Of a stretch of 64,000 bases of DNA, positions 1 through 8,820 are shown piece by piece. A model generated the notes under the pieces. The model searched no databases. It worked only from the letters and a program-made list of their open reading frames with translations, and was not told the DNA's origin. How positions within the stretch are numbered: position 1 is the stretch's first letter; every line of letters begins with the position of its first letter. Both the position numbers and the translations under genes were made by a program. Origin of the DNA: Planctomycetaceae bacterium (GTDB lineage Bacteria > Planctomycetota > Phycisphaerae > Tepidisphaerales > Tepidisphaeraceae); NCBI GenBank assembly GCA_027487775.1, contig JAIYCY010000009.1, positions 1 through 64,000 on the forward strand, given 5' to 3'.

Positions 1-166
1 CGCGAGCGATTCGACGACGGATGAAGGAGTACGACTTGCTGAGCGAGCCACGATCATCCAGAATCGCCCGGGAAATGCGAGCGTAAATGCTTAACCGAAT
101 GGCATTCGGGGCTGTCCCCATTTCGTCCCCGAGTAGAAAGTAGCGATTTGCGCAACTGGAGAAATC
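1..166. other. Left edge: no complete gene; possible ORF tail and GGGGCTGTCCCC motif
   Basis: Two plus-strand frames are open from the window edge. One stops at 84-86 and one at about 94, so the tail of an upstream gene may be present, but 27-30 codons are too few to identify it. At 108-119 there is GGGGCTGTCCCC followed by ATTTCGTCCCC. That motif resembles a short repeat often seen near small transposases, but nothing else here supports a mobile element. Confidence 0.25.
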
Positions 167-1030
167 ATGCACCAATTGACGGACGAAGAGAGAGAAGAAT
201 TTGAACAAATGGTTCAGCGTGTATTGGAGCGTGTTCACAAACACTGGCCCTTCCCAGACCTTCCCGAGTATAGGAGTACGGAGCCACCCATTGGTAGATT
301 GGATGAGCAGGTTGTCAGGAGCTTCAGGATTATGGGTTTGCATGGATATGGCGTTTACCAGTGGAAACTTGGCAAGCTTTGCGCTGACGATCCGCATATC
401 AATTGCATCCCTCGGGAGACTGTCGAGTATTTCTTCGGTAAGTGGCAAGAGCGGCATATTGGTACGTTTTACGCCAAGCCGGACGACTGGGACAATCCCA
501 TTTGGGGGCCAGTTGGTCCCGATAGGGCCAAAGATGATCTGTTGAATTGGTTGGATAGGTACCGCGCGGGATTGATGTGGGCATTGGTGTTGGACGCCGA
601 GCCAGAGCTGATCGCCATGCTGGAGTGGGGGATTCCAACCCGAAAACTGGACAGCATGCCCGGTGACTGGACCGTCGAAGACAATTTCGTCTGGTTTGTG
701 ATTTCTGCGTTTCTTCGTGGCGAGGGTTTGAACCGATACCCCGATCTGCGGGACAAGATTGCAGGATCGAGTCGGAAGAATCCGAAGATTTTGCTGGGAG
801 TCGCAGAGGCGATTGATGCGGGGAACGCCGGCTTGGTCACCAAGGGGATTAAGGAGCTTTTGAAGCGACACATCAGGACAGTGCAGACGCACCCGAAGCA
901 GGTTTCATTGGATGCGACGATTCTTTGGCATGTTGCACGTCGGCGAGGCATGGTCCTCGAACGGCCAACGGACAAAGAGCACGGATATCTCATTCTAACA
1001 ATCCCCGACGCGCCAAGTGCGTCAAAGTAA
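167..1030 (+). CDS. Conserved-looking hypothetical protein, mostly helical (weak Imm49-like resemblance)
   Basis: This is a 287-residue soluble protein with no signal peptide or membrane segment. The ATG follows a GGAGA ribosome-binding site at 158-162. The N-terminus is acidic and helical, the middle is Trp-rich, and the C-terminus has a helix ending in a segment of the kind ARRRG (around residue 256). Helical 250-290 residue proteins ending in a 'His...Ala-Arg-Arg-Gly' segment include the Imm49 type of contact-toxin immunity proteins. The likeness is only by eye and no toxin gene is next to it. Base composition is visibly more AT-rich than the neighbours (many AAG/GAA/TTG codons), which suggests transfer. 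Function unknown. Confidence 0.65.
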   Translation: MHQLTDEEREEFEQMVQRVLERVHKHWPFPDLPEYRSTEPPIGRLDEQVVRSFRIMGLHGYGVYQWKLGKLCADDPHINCIPRETVEYFFGKWQERHIGTFYAKPDDWDNPIWGPVGPDRAKDDLLNWLDRYRAGLMWALVLDAEPELIAMLEWGIPTRKLDSMPGDWTVEDNFVWFVISAFLRGEGLNRYPDLRDKIAGSSRKNPKILLGVAEAIDAGNAGLVTKGIKELLKRHIRTVQTHPKQVSLDATILWHVARRRGMVLERPTDKEHGYLILTIPDAPSASK

Positions 1031-1181
1031 GCGTCAGAAACAATCGCCGCTGGGGATGGCTCGATGGAGTCAACCTCCGGCAAGCTCGATCCTGACTGTT
1101 TACTCAATCCGACGTCGCTGCCGATTGATGCTGGGGATGAGGTCTTTGCGCACGACGGGAAAGGATGGCGGGGTTGGAGTT

Positions 1182-1222
1182 GGGGACTGGGGGGGGGACG
1201 GGGGTGTTGGGTTGGGGTGGGG
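1182..1222 (+). other. G-rich tract with G-quadruplex potential
   Basis: The plus strand carries runs of 4, 9, 5, 3, 4 and 4 guanines within 41 bases, separated by 1-4 bases. It lies just beyond the stop of threonine synthase, in the otherwise empty 1031-1231 interval between two convergent genes. The minus-strand thrC transcript would read it as C-rich. This satisfies the usual four-tract quadruplex pattern; no function can be read from sequence. Confidence 0.4.
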
Positions 1223-1231
1223 ATTTGCGGG

Positions 1232-2746
1232 TTAGTACTCGCCGCCCATGGTGGGGACGCTGGGGTCTTCCTTGACCTTGGCGGCCCAGTCGGGGTTGCC
1301 GCCGAGGGCCTGGATGATGGCGGGCAGTGTGTCGGCGACCTGTGTGGGGAGGTTGCGGAGTTTGCCGTGTGGCTCGGACCGCGGGGCGAGGTCTTGGGCG
1401 GCCTTCATGTCGATGCCGGTGTGGTATTTGACGGTGGCGTTGGCGTCCTTGAGTTCGTGTCCGGTGAGGATACAAGCGACGCGTTCGCTTCGGCCGATCG
1501 TTCCGTCGGCGAGCAGCTTCTGAAGTCCCGCGACGCTTGCAGCGCTGGCCGGCTCGCATCCGAATCCCCATCGGGCGACCATGGCGCGTGCTTCGAGGAT
1601 TTCTTCGTCATCGACTTCGCGTGTGATGCCGTTCATGACCTCGAGTGCTCGGAGTGCCTTGGGAAGATTCACCGGCCGACCGATCTCGATGGCGCTGGCG
1701 ATCGTGTGAGCCTTGTAGCCGGTGCGGTTCATCTTTTCGTAGTAGCGGCCCAGGATGTGGCAATCGACTTCGCCACGGTTCCAGCGCAGTCCGTGGTGGT
1801 GATAGAGTTGGTGCAGTGTATTCGCGCCGGTCGCGTTGATGACCGCGAGTCGAGGCATGCGACTGACCAGACCCAACTCGCGCATCTCTTCGAATGCTTT
1901 TCCGAATGCGGAGCAGTTTCCAAGATTTCCGCCGGGCACGATGATCCAGTCCGGCGGATTCCAGCCCATGGCTTCGAGAATCCGCAGCATGATGCTCTTT
2001 TGCCCTTCGAGCCGGAACGGATTGACGCTGTTCATCAGATAGACGCCCAGTTCCGGCACATCGACAGCGATTTGTCGGACGCGACGGAGGCAGGTATCGA
2101 AGTCGCCCTGAATTTGGAGCGTCTGCGCGCCGTAGTCGAGCGCCTGACTCAGCTTTCCGAACGCGATCTTTCCTGAACCGATGAAGACGATCCCCGCGAT
2201 CTCCGCGAGGCTGGCGAACATCGCCAGCGATGCGCTGGTGTTGCCGGTGGATGCGCACGCGACCTTCTTGGCACCAACGATCCGCGCGTGGGTGAAGGCG
2301 GCGGTCATGCCGTTGTCTTTAAAGCTGCCTGAGGGGTTCAGTCCTTCGTACTGGAGAAAGAGTGATCGCGGTGACATGCCGAGGTTGCGTGCGAGGATGT
2401 CAGCCTGCTGGAGCATCGTTCGCCCTTCGCCGATGGTGACGATGTCGTCCTCGGTGCGGTAGTAGGGCATGAGTTCGCGGAAGCGCCAGACGCCGGAGAA
2501 ATCGAGTCGTCCCTCGACTTCGGTTCCCTTGGTGGCCCATCGATGCTCAAAGGCAGAGAGGCTTTTGGGCACCGGGAGTCTGCTCCAGTCGTAGCGGACG
2601 TCGAGCAGGCTTCCGCAGCGTGGGCAGGAGACATGGATTTCTTCGACGCCCACGGAGTGGCCGCAGAAGGGATTGATGCATTGTTGGTAGGCGCGGTCGG
2701 TCTTCACGATGCCCGAGAAGATACACGCTCGCGATGCGAAACTCAT
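1232..2746 (-). CDS. thrC: Threonine synthase
   Basis: Cytoplasmic PLP enzyme that converts O-phospho-L-homoserine to L-threonine, the last step of threonine synthesis. The 504-residue protein begins with four cysteines in two pairs (residues 23/28 and 41/44), a zinc-ribbon-like N-terminus typical of the longer threonine synthases. The PLP lysine is K143 in the motif [12 protein letters not shown] Ser/Thr-rich phosphate loop (ASTGNTSAS) and a glycine-rich PLP-phosphate loop (VPGGNLGN) follow in the expected order. Its ATG is only 17 bases from the start of the divergent NtrC-type regulator, so the two promoters must overlap or lie inside coding sequence. No other thr gene is adjacent. Confidence 0.95.
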   Translation of the reverse strand: MSFASRACIFSGIVKTDRAYQQCINPFCGHSVGVEEIHVSCPRCGSLLDVRYDWSRLPVPKSLSAFEHRWATKGTEVEGRLDFSGVWRFRELMPYYRTEDDIVTIGEGRTMLQQADILARNLGMSPRSLFLQYEGLNPSGSFKDNGMTAAFTHARIVGAKKVACASTGNTSASLAMFASLAEIAGIVFIGSGKIAFGKLSQALDYGAQTLQIQGDFDTCLRRVRQIAVDVPELGVYLMNSVNPFRLEGQKSIMLRILEAMGWNPPDWIIVPGGNLGNCSAFGKAFEEMRELGLVSRMPRLAVINATGANTLHQLYHHHGLRWNRGEVDCHILGRYYEKMNRTGYKAHTIASAIEIGRPVNLPKALRALEVMNGITREVDDEEILEARAMVARWGFGCEPASAASVAGLQKLLADGTIGRSERVACILTGHELKDANATVKYHTGIDMKAAQDLAPRSEPHGKLRNLPTQVADTLPAIIQALGGNPDWAAKVKEDPSVPTMGGEY

Positions 2747-2763
2747 CCGGCTAATCTTAGGGA

Positions 2764-4122
2764 ATGTCCGAAGCCGCCCCCAGTACCGTTTTGGTCGTTG
2801 ATGATGAGACCGACCACGCCGACGTCATGTCGGAAGCTCTGCTGCGGCAGGGTTTCCGCACGCATGTGGCCCATGATCTGTCCGGTGCGATGAAACTTCT
2901 GGAAAAGCACCGGTTCGACGTCATTGTGACCGATCTGGCCATGGATAAGCCGCGCGACGGGTTGGCGCTGTTGTCACATGCCCAGAAGCTCACGCCGCCT
3001 CCTCCGGTGATTCTGGTCACGGCGCATAACGATGTCCCCACCAGCAAGGAAGCGCTCAAGCAAGGCGCGTATGACTACATCGTCAAGCCTCTGGATCTTG
3101 ACGAGTTTCGGGCACAGGTGCTCCGAGCGAGTGAGCGGTCGCAACTGAAGCAGCAGAACGAAATCCTCGAAGCGCGGCTGAATGAGCAGGGCGGATTTGA
3201 AAACATCATCGGTCGATCGCCTGCGATGCAGCAGGTGGTGCGGACCGCGCGTCAGGTCGCCAACAGCGACATCCCTGTGCTGATTCTGGGCGAGAGCGGA
3301 ACGGGTAAGGAGCTGATCGCCCGTGCGATCCACGACAATTCGAGGCGGCGCAAGGCGCGGTATGTGGCGCTGAACTGCGCAGCGTTCAATGAGAGCTTGC
3401 TGGAGGGTCAACTCTTCGGGCACGTGCGTGGTGCGTTTACCAATGCCATCAGCGATCACGAGGGCGTCTTTGAACATGCCAATCGCGGAAGTGTCTTTCT
3501 CGACGAGATCGGCGACATGCCCACGAGCATGCAGGCCAAGCTGCTTCGCGTGCTTGAGAACGGCGAGGTCGTTCGAGTCGGATCGAATGAACCGCGCCGG
3601 GTGGACGTCCGACTCATCAGCGCGACCAATCGCGATGTCGAATCGATGGTGAGTGACAAGACGTTCCGCGAGGATCTGTATTATCGCATCAAAGGCGTCT
3701 CGATTCGCCTTCCGCCATTGCGAGAGCGTCGCGAAGACATTCCGCTCCTGGTCTATTTCTTTTTGAAGCAGACGGCGAGGAAGTACGACAAGGAGATCGA
3801 TGCCGTGACCGCCGACGCGCAGCAGTTGTTGATGGGTTATCATTGGCCGGGCAACGTGCGTCAGTTGCAGCGAACGATCGAGACCGCGTGCGTGATGTCG
3901 TCGGGTCCGATGATTCGTCCTGAAGATTTGCCCGCCGAGGTGCGCCCGACCAGCGCATCGGCGGGTGCGTCGAGCCTTGTCGGTCAGACCATGGAACAGA
4001 TCGAACGCGAGGCCATCCGTCAGGCTCTCGACGCGACCGGCGGAAATCGCGAGCAGGCCTCCAAGATGCTCGGCATGGGGGAACGCACGCTCTACCGCAA
4101 AATCAAGGAATACAACCTCTGA
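2764..4122 (+). CDS. NtrC-family sigma-54-dependent response regulator (GAFTNA variant)
   Basis: 452-residue DNA-binding transcription activator with three domains in order: receiver (about 1-125; acidic pair D13/D14, phospho-acceptor D57, K108 in VKP), AAA+ sigma-54 interaction domain (about 145-380; Walker A GESGTGKE at 176-183; Walker B FLDEIGDM), and a Fis-type helix-turn-helix ending at residue 452. By family it hydrolyses ATP to open sigma-54 promoters after phosphorylation by a sensor kinase. No kinase gene is adjacent, so the partner is unknown. The sigma-54 contact loop reads GAFTNA (residues 223-228) instead of GAFTGA. No convincing -24/-12 promoter was seen by eye nearby, so the target is not obvious. 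Confidence 0.93.
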   Translation: MSEAAPSTVLVVDDETDHADVMSEALLRQGFRTHVAHDLSGAMKLLEKHRFDVIVTDLAMDKPRDGLALLSHAQKLTPPPPVILVTAHNDVPTSKEALKQGAYDYIVKPLDLDEFRAQVLRASERSQLKQQNEILEARLNEQGGFENIIGRSPAMQQVVRTARQVANSDIPVLILGESGTGKELIARAIHDNSRRRKARYVALNCAAFNESLLEGQLFGHVRGAFTNAISDHEGVFEHANRGSVFLDEIGDMPTSMQAKLLRVLENGEVVRVGSNEPRRVDVRLISATNRDVESMVSDKTFREDLYYRIKGVSIRLPPLRERREDIPLLVYFFLKQTARKYDKEIDAVTADAQQLLMGYHWPGNVRQLQRTIETACVMSSGPMIRPEDLPAEVRPTSASAGASSLVGQTMEQIEREAIRQALDATGGNREQASKMLGMGERTLYRKIKEYNL

Positions 4123-4227
4123 GTTCAAACGCCCTGAGAAGGGGCAGAAGTCAAAACGATTTCATCACCGGCACGTTTGCGACGGGATGTCAGCGACCGA
4201 TTACACTCATCCAGCAAATCAAACAAT

Positions 4228-5760
4228 ATGTCCTTCTTCATTACTACCCCGATCTATTATCCCAACGGCGAGCCGCATCTCGGACATCTGTATACGACGG
4301 TCTGCGCAGATGTGGTCGCGCGATATCACCGACTCTGCGGACAGCAGGTGCATTTTCTGACCGGCACCGATGAGCACGGCATCAAGATGGTCAAAACCGC
4401 CGCCGAGCTGAAAACCACGCCCGCGGAACTTGCGACGCTCAATGCCAACGTCTTTCGTAATTTTTTCGCCGAGTTTGGCATCTCCAACGACGATTTCATC
4501 CGCACCAGTCAGGAACGTCATAAGTCGCGCGTGCAGGAGATCGTCCGCAAACTCGAAGCCAGCGGCGACATCTATCTTGGGGCTTACGAGGGCTGGTACG
4601 ACGAAGGTCAGGAAGAGTTCATCACCGAGACCGAAGCCAAGGATGCCGACTTCAAATCCCGGATCAGCGGGCGACCGCTCGTGCGTTACAAGGAGCCGAC
4701 TTACTTCCTGAAACTGACGAAGTACGTCGATTCCGTCTATCGCGCGATCGAATCCGACCAACTGCAGGTCAGGCCCGCAAGCCGCCGCAATGAGATCCTG
4801 TCCAAGTTAAAAGGCTGGGATCAGGACCTCTCGATCAGCCGCGCGAGTTTGAGCTGGGGCATACCGATGCCGAACGATCCTGCCCATGTACTCTATGTCT
4901 GGATCGACGCACTCAGCAACTACATCACCGCGATCGGCTATCCGAATCACCCAGAGGAAGGCTATGACCGCTTCTGGCCCGCGCATGTGCATCTGATCGG
5001 GAAAGAGATCCTGTGGTTCCATGCCTTCTATTGGCCGGTGATGCTGATCGCGCTCGGACTTCCGCTGCCCAAAACATTGTTCGCTCACGGGTGGTGGACG
5101 AGCAACGGCGCGAAGATGAGCAAATCGATGGGGAACTTTATCGGGCTGGAGAGGTTGCGCGACGTCGTCGAACGCTTCGGACAGGACGCCCTGCGATTCT
5201 ACATGCTGCGTGCGTCTCCGTTTGGCAATGATCTTGACTGGAGCGATACCGATTTCAATGCTTCCTACGGCGAACTCGGAAACGTTCTGGGCAACCTCCT
5301 GAACCGTTCGCTCAACATGCTGCAGAAGTATCGCGAAGGCGTCATCCCCGCGGCCGGGGAGGCTGGCCCGGAGGATGAGGCACTTGAGCGCGCGATTGCG
5401 GATTTTCCATCGCAACTTGCAGCCGCTTACGAAACACTCGAACTCCAACGCGCCGCCCAGTTACCGCTTGAACTCGCCCGGGCAGCCAACACCTACATCG
5501 ATCAGACCAAACCCTTCAGCCTGGCCAAGGACCCATCCAAGACGGCCCGGCTTGATCAAGTCCTCGGTCTGATGCTTCGCGCCACGCAAGTCGCCCTCGC
5601 GGGGGCGATCCCAGTGCTTCCCGGCAAAGCACCGGCGGGGCTTTTGCAGCTCGGGATCGACGCCAAGGGCCTTACGCTTAACCAACTCTTGGCTCCGCTT
5701 TCTCCGGGTCATCGGGTCGGTCAGGCGAGCGTGCTGTTCCCGCGAATCGAAGTTGCCTGA
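4228..5760 (+). CDS. metG: Methionyl-tRNA synthetase (zinc-less type)
   Basis: Class I synthetase that charges tRNA-Met with methionine. 510 residues from the ATG at 4228, chosen because MSFFITTPIYYPNG is the normal N-terminus; an upstream in-frame ATG at 4177 would add a 17-residue unconserved extension. The HIGH box is HLGH at 17-20 and the KMSKS loop is at 296-300. The connective-peptide region (EGWYDEGQEEF) lacks the CxxC zinc knuckles of E. coli or Thermus enzymes, as in mitochondrial-type MetRS. There is no C-terminal OB-fold tRNA-binding domain. It lies downstream of the NtrC gene after a 105-base gap and upstream of atpG. Confidence 0.96.
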   Translation: MSFFITTPIYYPNGEPHLGHLYTTVCADVVARYHRLCGQQVHFLTGTDEHGIKMVKTAAELKTTPAELATLNANVFRNFFAEFGISNDDFIRTSQERHKSRVQEIVRKLEASGDIYLGAYEGWYDEGQEEFITETEAKDADFKSRISGRPLVRYKEPTYFLKLTKYVDSVYRAIESDQLQVRPASRRNEILSKLKGWDQDLSISRASLSWGIPMPNDPAHVLYVWIDALSNYITAIGYPNHPEEGYDRFWPAHVHLIGKEILWFHAFYWPVMLIALGLPLPKTLFAHGWWTSNGAKMSKSMGNFIGLERLRDVVERFGQDALRFYMLRASPFGNDLDWSDTDFNASYGELGNVLGNLLNRSLNMLQKYREGVIPAAGEAGPEDEALERAIADFPSQLAAAYETLELQRAAQLPLELARAANTYIDQTKPFSLAKDPSKTARLDQVLGLMLRATQVALAGAIPVLPGKAPAGLLQLGIDAKGLTLNQLLAPLSPGHRVGQASVLFPRIEVA

Positions 5761-5770
5761 AATCGGTCAC

Positions 5771-5799
5771 TTGACTCGCATCCCGCGTGCCGATTCAAT
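5771..5799 (+). promoter_or_regulatory. Candidate sigma-70 promoter for atpG
   Basis: TTGACT (5771-5776) and TTCAAT (5794-5799) are separated by 17 bases, 95 bases upstream of the atpG start. The -35 box matches consensus at 5 of 6 positions and the -10 box at 4 of 6. Found by eye only. Confidence 0.35.
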
Positions 5800-5894
5800 A
5801 CCCGACTCAAGGCATGTAATCCGCCGACCTAACCCGTTGGCACAACTTCGGCAACGATCCATCTTCAACCATTCTTTGACAGGCGACTTCTACC

Positions 5895-6860
5895 ATGGCC
5901 AAGGCACGAGCGATTCTCAAGCGACGCAAAGCGATCCGCAACATTCGCAAGATCACCAAGACGATGCAGATGATCGCAACCGCAAAGTTTCAAAAGTCGC
6001 TCAAGCGTGCGGTGGCGACCAAGCCCTATACGATTCAGGTTCGCGAGATGGTTCGAGAGGTGGCAAGTGCGATCACCGGTGAGATGAAGCATCCGCTGCT
6101 GCGTCCGATTGAAAAGCCGCGACGCGTTGCGGTGGTCGTGATGACGAGCAATCGCGGGTTGTGTGGTGCTTACAATGGCAACGTCCTTCGCAAGGCCGCC
6201 CAGCATCTCCGAAAGCTCAAGTCGGATGGCGTCGAAGTGGATCTCTACAGCGCCGGCAAGCGTGGGGCCACTTTCTTCAAATTCCAGAAGATGCCGATCA
6301 AGGATCGCCTGGTCATCAGCGACGTCCCGAGGTACGACGAAGTCGAACCTTTCGCACGGCAGATGATCGACCAATTCGTCTCAAGCGAAGTGGATGGGTT
6401 GCATCTCGTGTACATGAACTTCGTCTCCACTGGTGTTCAGAAACCGGAGGTCATGGAGCTGTTGCCATTGAGTTCACTCAGCTCTGCCATCGAGCGGGTC
6501 GCGCAGGATCTGGCCGAGAAGGAAGCGCAGGTCAAGGCAGGCGTGATGGACACCAAGCGACGTGGCGACGACGTTCGTGCTGAGGAAACCGGTGCGGTTG
6601 AGTCGATCTACGAGTTCCTCCCGAGTGCCGAAGACCTCCTGAACGAGCTTCTTCCGTTGACGGTCAAGACAACGGTTTATCAAGCCTTCCTCGATGCGAC
6701 CACGAGCGAGCACGTCGCGCGCATGGTGGCGATGAAGAGTGCGACCGATAACGCCGAAAAGATGGCGCGTCAGCTTTCGCTCGATGCCAACCGCGCCCGC
6801 CAGAGCCAGATTACGACCGAGTTGTCTGAAATCATGGGCGGCGTCGCCGCGATGTCATGA
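5895..6860 (+). CDS. atpG: ATP synthase F1 gamma subunit, stand-alone gene
   Basis: Central rotor shaft of the F1 motor; its two terminal helices turn inside the alpha3-beta3 ring. The N-terminal helix (KRRKAIRNIRKITKTMQMIA) and the C-terminal helix (ARQSQITTELSEIMGGVAAM) are the conserved coiled-coil parts, and the central Rossmann-like region carries the usual SNRGLCGAYN segment. 321 residues is longer than the usual 285-295; the extra residues lie around 205-235 in a charged stretch. No other atp gene is beside it: metG is upstream and exported proteins lie downstream. In most bacteria atpG sits between atpA and atpD, so the isolation is notable. Confidence 0.95.
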   Translation: MAKARAILKRRKAIRNIRKITKTMQMIATAKFQKSLKRAVATKPYTIQVREMVREVASAITGEMKHPLLRPIEKPRRVAVVVMTSNRGLCGAYNGNVLRKAAQHLRKLKSDGVEVDLYSAGKRGATFFKFQKMPIKDRLVISDVPRYDEVEPFARQMIDQFVSSEVDGLHLVYMNFVSTGVQKPEVMELLPLSSLSSAIERVAQDLAEKEAQVKAGVMDTKRRGDDVRAEETGAVESIYEFLPSAEDLLNELLPLTVKTTVYQAFLDATTSEHVARMVAMKSATDNAEKMARQLSLDANRARQSQITTELSEIMGGVAAMS

Positions 6861-7023
6861 TGATGCTTGATGGACGAGCCTCGAGGCGGTCGCCGTTTTT
6901 CGGACGATGGCTTTTCCGTTTGCGCCGTCGGTAGCGATGAGATTGAGTGATTTCTCGCCCTGGGTCGGACGGTCACCGAACGATTGGCTGCATGAAGGCC
7001 AGCGTCGTGTCGATGAGTTCTAC

Positions 7024-7632
7024 ATGAGGCGACTCTTTGCTGCAGTGATGTTTGGTTTGACCGTGCTGATCGCACCCGTGCGTGCTGTCGAAGGCGAAGG
7101 CAGCGCGGTTTGGCGTGATACGGTGGAGGTCCTGGCTCGCTCGATCACACGAGAAATCCCCGGCGATGCGCTGGCGGTGCGACTCCTTCCATCGGCCAGC
7201 AGTCGCCGGTTCGGCGAGACAACGGTCGTGCCGGCTGACCGATTGCTTGAGCAGATCCCCACCATGCGAGCGGTCGCGATCCTCATCGGTGCCGACCCCG
7301 CCGTGAGTCTGGCGAGCGATCTCTGGTCCGAAATCCAGAACGACGATTCGATCCCGCAGGAGATTCGCGATCAGTTCAGTTACGCGCCCGGCGACGAGCG
7401 ACGCGCCAACTCAGTCGCCGCCCGCTGGCTCGCCGCCGAGACGGGCACCAGCCCCGGAGACCCGGTTGCGATGATCGTTCTGTTCGACGACGGCACCGCC
7501 GATCTAGATGCCGGCCGCAACGGACGAGAGCCGGTCGCGCACCTCGTGCTCCTCCGAGGCGAACGCATCAACGACGACGATATCCGCATCAGCCGGATCG
7601 TCCACGGACCCAGCACTCGCATTGGTGAGTGA
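7024..7632 (+). CDS. Exported protein of unknown function
   Basis: The reading frame opens at 6907, but ATG 7024 is preferred because it begins a clear signal peptide: MRR, a hydrophobic run FAAVMFGLTVLIAP, then VRAVEG. The mature part is about 180 residues, acidic, without membrane segments or recognisable motif. It contains a region of the type VAILIGADPAVSLASD and a C-terminal part rich in Asp/Arg pairs. It ends 73 bases before the next exported protein, in the same direction, so co-expression is possible. I do not recognise the family. Confidence 0.6.
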   Translation: MRRLFAAVMFGLTVLIAPVRAVEGEGSAVWRDTVEVLARSITREIPGDALAVRLLPSASSRRFGETTVVPADRLLEQIPTMRAVAILIGADPAVSLASDLWSEIQNDDSIPQEIRDQFSYAPGDERRANSVAARWLAAETGTSPGDPVAMIVLFDDGTADLDAGRNGREPVAHLVLLRGERINDDDIRISRIVHGPSTRIGE

Positions 7633-7690
7633 TGCGACGTTCGCAAGGGCTTTGCAGCGATTGGATCGACGCGCCATCCGACAGGCCGGC

Positions 7691-7699
7691 TGATACAAT
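7691..7699 (+). promoter_or_regulatory. Extended -10 element giving a leaderless or near-leaderless transcript
   Basis: TGATACAAT fits the extended -10 pattern TGn-TATAAT (hexamer TACAAT at 7694-7699, 5 of 6). The expected start of transcription, about 7 bases further, coincides with the ATG at 7706. No -35 hexamer stands out and there is no Shine-Dalgarno site before this ATG. Confidence 0.35.
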
Positions 7700-7705
7700 C
7701 AGGCG

Positions 7706-8800
7706 ATGAGGATCAGATCTGCGCGGCGTTTAGCCATGTTCGTCCTGCTGGGCGTTGTTCTTCTTGTCAACGGCCAGGCAGAGGCGTGGAGCTACAAGGA
7801 GCACGTTCAACTCACACGGATCGCGGTCGCTCGACTCCTTGCATCGCCGGACACTGACCCGGATCTGAAGAAGTTTCTGTCCAGCACCACGCCGACGCTC
7901 AGCCTCGCCGATGAGCGTCAGTTCATGATCGAAGCGCATGTCGGGATCGAGCCGCAGCGCGAGGATCTGCTCGGGCTTTTGTGGTGGGTGCTTGTACCCG
8001 ATCTCGAAGCCGGCCGACGTGACGGACCTGCGGTCGAGCCGTTTGGCGTGCATGAACGCTTGCTGCATTACATTGATCTGGAGCTCTTGAATGCCCCGGG
8101 AAAGCCTCTTGAGTATCACGACGACCTGAGCGGTCTGCCCGATCGATCGCTCATCCCGCGCGACCTGTCCGACGACCGACTCAAGCGTGCGGGGTTTCTG
8201 CCTTTTGCTGTCGAGCATTCGTCAAGGCAGCTCATCCGCTCGATTCGTGAGCATCGCATCGAGCCAGATCTCGCCGTGCCGGGCGACGAGCATGCGCTTC
8301 GATGGGCGGGTTATCTGATTCACTACGTGCAGGACAATACCCAGCCGCATCACGCCACGATCGACTACAAGAGCGTCAGCTATTTCGGGCACCGCCCCGA
8401 TGCACCGAATGTGCACTCCGAAGTCGAATGGCGGGGCGTGGATGATCCCACCCAGCCTCTTCCGGACTTACGTGCACGACTATTCGATCAGACGCAGGCG
8501 TGGCTCGCATTGGCTGACACCTTTCCGCGTGTCAGTGAGGATGCGTTCGAAGCGACACTTGACGTGGCCTATGCGAGCTATCGGTATCTTCCGATGATCG
8601 GTCGGGCTGCGCAGAAGTCGCTCATTGAAGAGGGCGGCAAGCCCGCAATCGACACGAGAAAGTTCTTTGAGCATCGCGAGAATGTCGACGGGATGCCGAT
8701 GGACCTGCTGACGCTCAAGGCGAGGCAGCAAGCCTGGGCGATCCTCCGAACCGAGGCCGTCCTACGGGCCGCATGGGCTGCCGCCAAGGCTGGGGACTGA
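7706..8800 (+). CDS. Exported S1/P1 nuclease- or phospholipase C-like zinc hydrolase
   Basis: 364 residues with a signal peptide (MRIRSARRLAMFVLLGVVLLVN) followed by AEA and then Trp. In P1 nuclease and zinc phospholipase C, the mature N-terminus is that Trp, whose backbone and side ligands bind zinc. An early His follows at EHVQLTR. The segment HYVQDNTQPHHA (about residues 208-219) carries the His-x3-Asp and paired His ligands of the fold, and an earlier HYIDLE provides another His/Asp. Family members cut single-stranded nucleic acids or phospholipids outside the cytoplasm; the substrate cannot be told from sequence. It is longer than classic P1 nuclease (about 270). Confidence 0.7.
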   Translation: MRIRSARRLAMFVLLGVVLLVNGQAEAWSYKEHVQLTRIAVARLLASPDTDPDLKKFLSSTTPTLSLADERQFMIEAHVGIEPQREDLLGLLWWVLVPDLEAGRRDGPAVEPFGVHERLLHYIDLELLNAPGKPLEYHDDLSGLPDRSLIPRDLSDDRLKRAGFLPFAVEHSSRQLIRSIREHRIEPDLAVPGDEHALRWAGYLIHYVQDNTQPHHATIDYKSVSYFGHRPDAPNVHSEVEWRGVDDPTQPLPDLRARLFDQTQAWLALADTFPRVSEDAFEATLDVAYASYRYLPMIGRAAQKSLIEEGGKPAIDTRKFFEHRENVDGMPMDLLTLKARQQAWAILRTEAVLRAAWAAAKAGD

Positions 8801-8820
8801 GACGTGAGATGGATGGACCC

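Noticed and set aside
1064..2176. 370-residue plus-strand frame over thrC
   Set aside because: Opposite strand of a clear threonine synthase; Val/Gly/Asp-rich composition typical of antisense GC-rich reading.
2974..4128. 384-residue minus-strand frame over the NtrC-type gene
   Set aside because: His/Arg-rich antisense shadow; the plus frame has all family motifs.
4177..4227. Upstream start for metG
   Set aside because: Adds 17 residues before the conserved MSFFITTPIYYPNG start without a ribosome-binding site.
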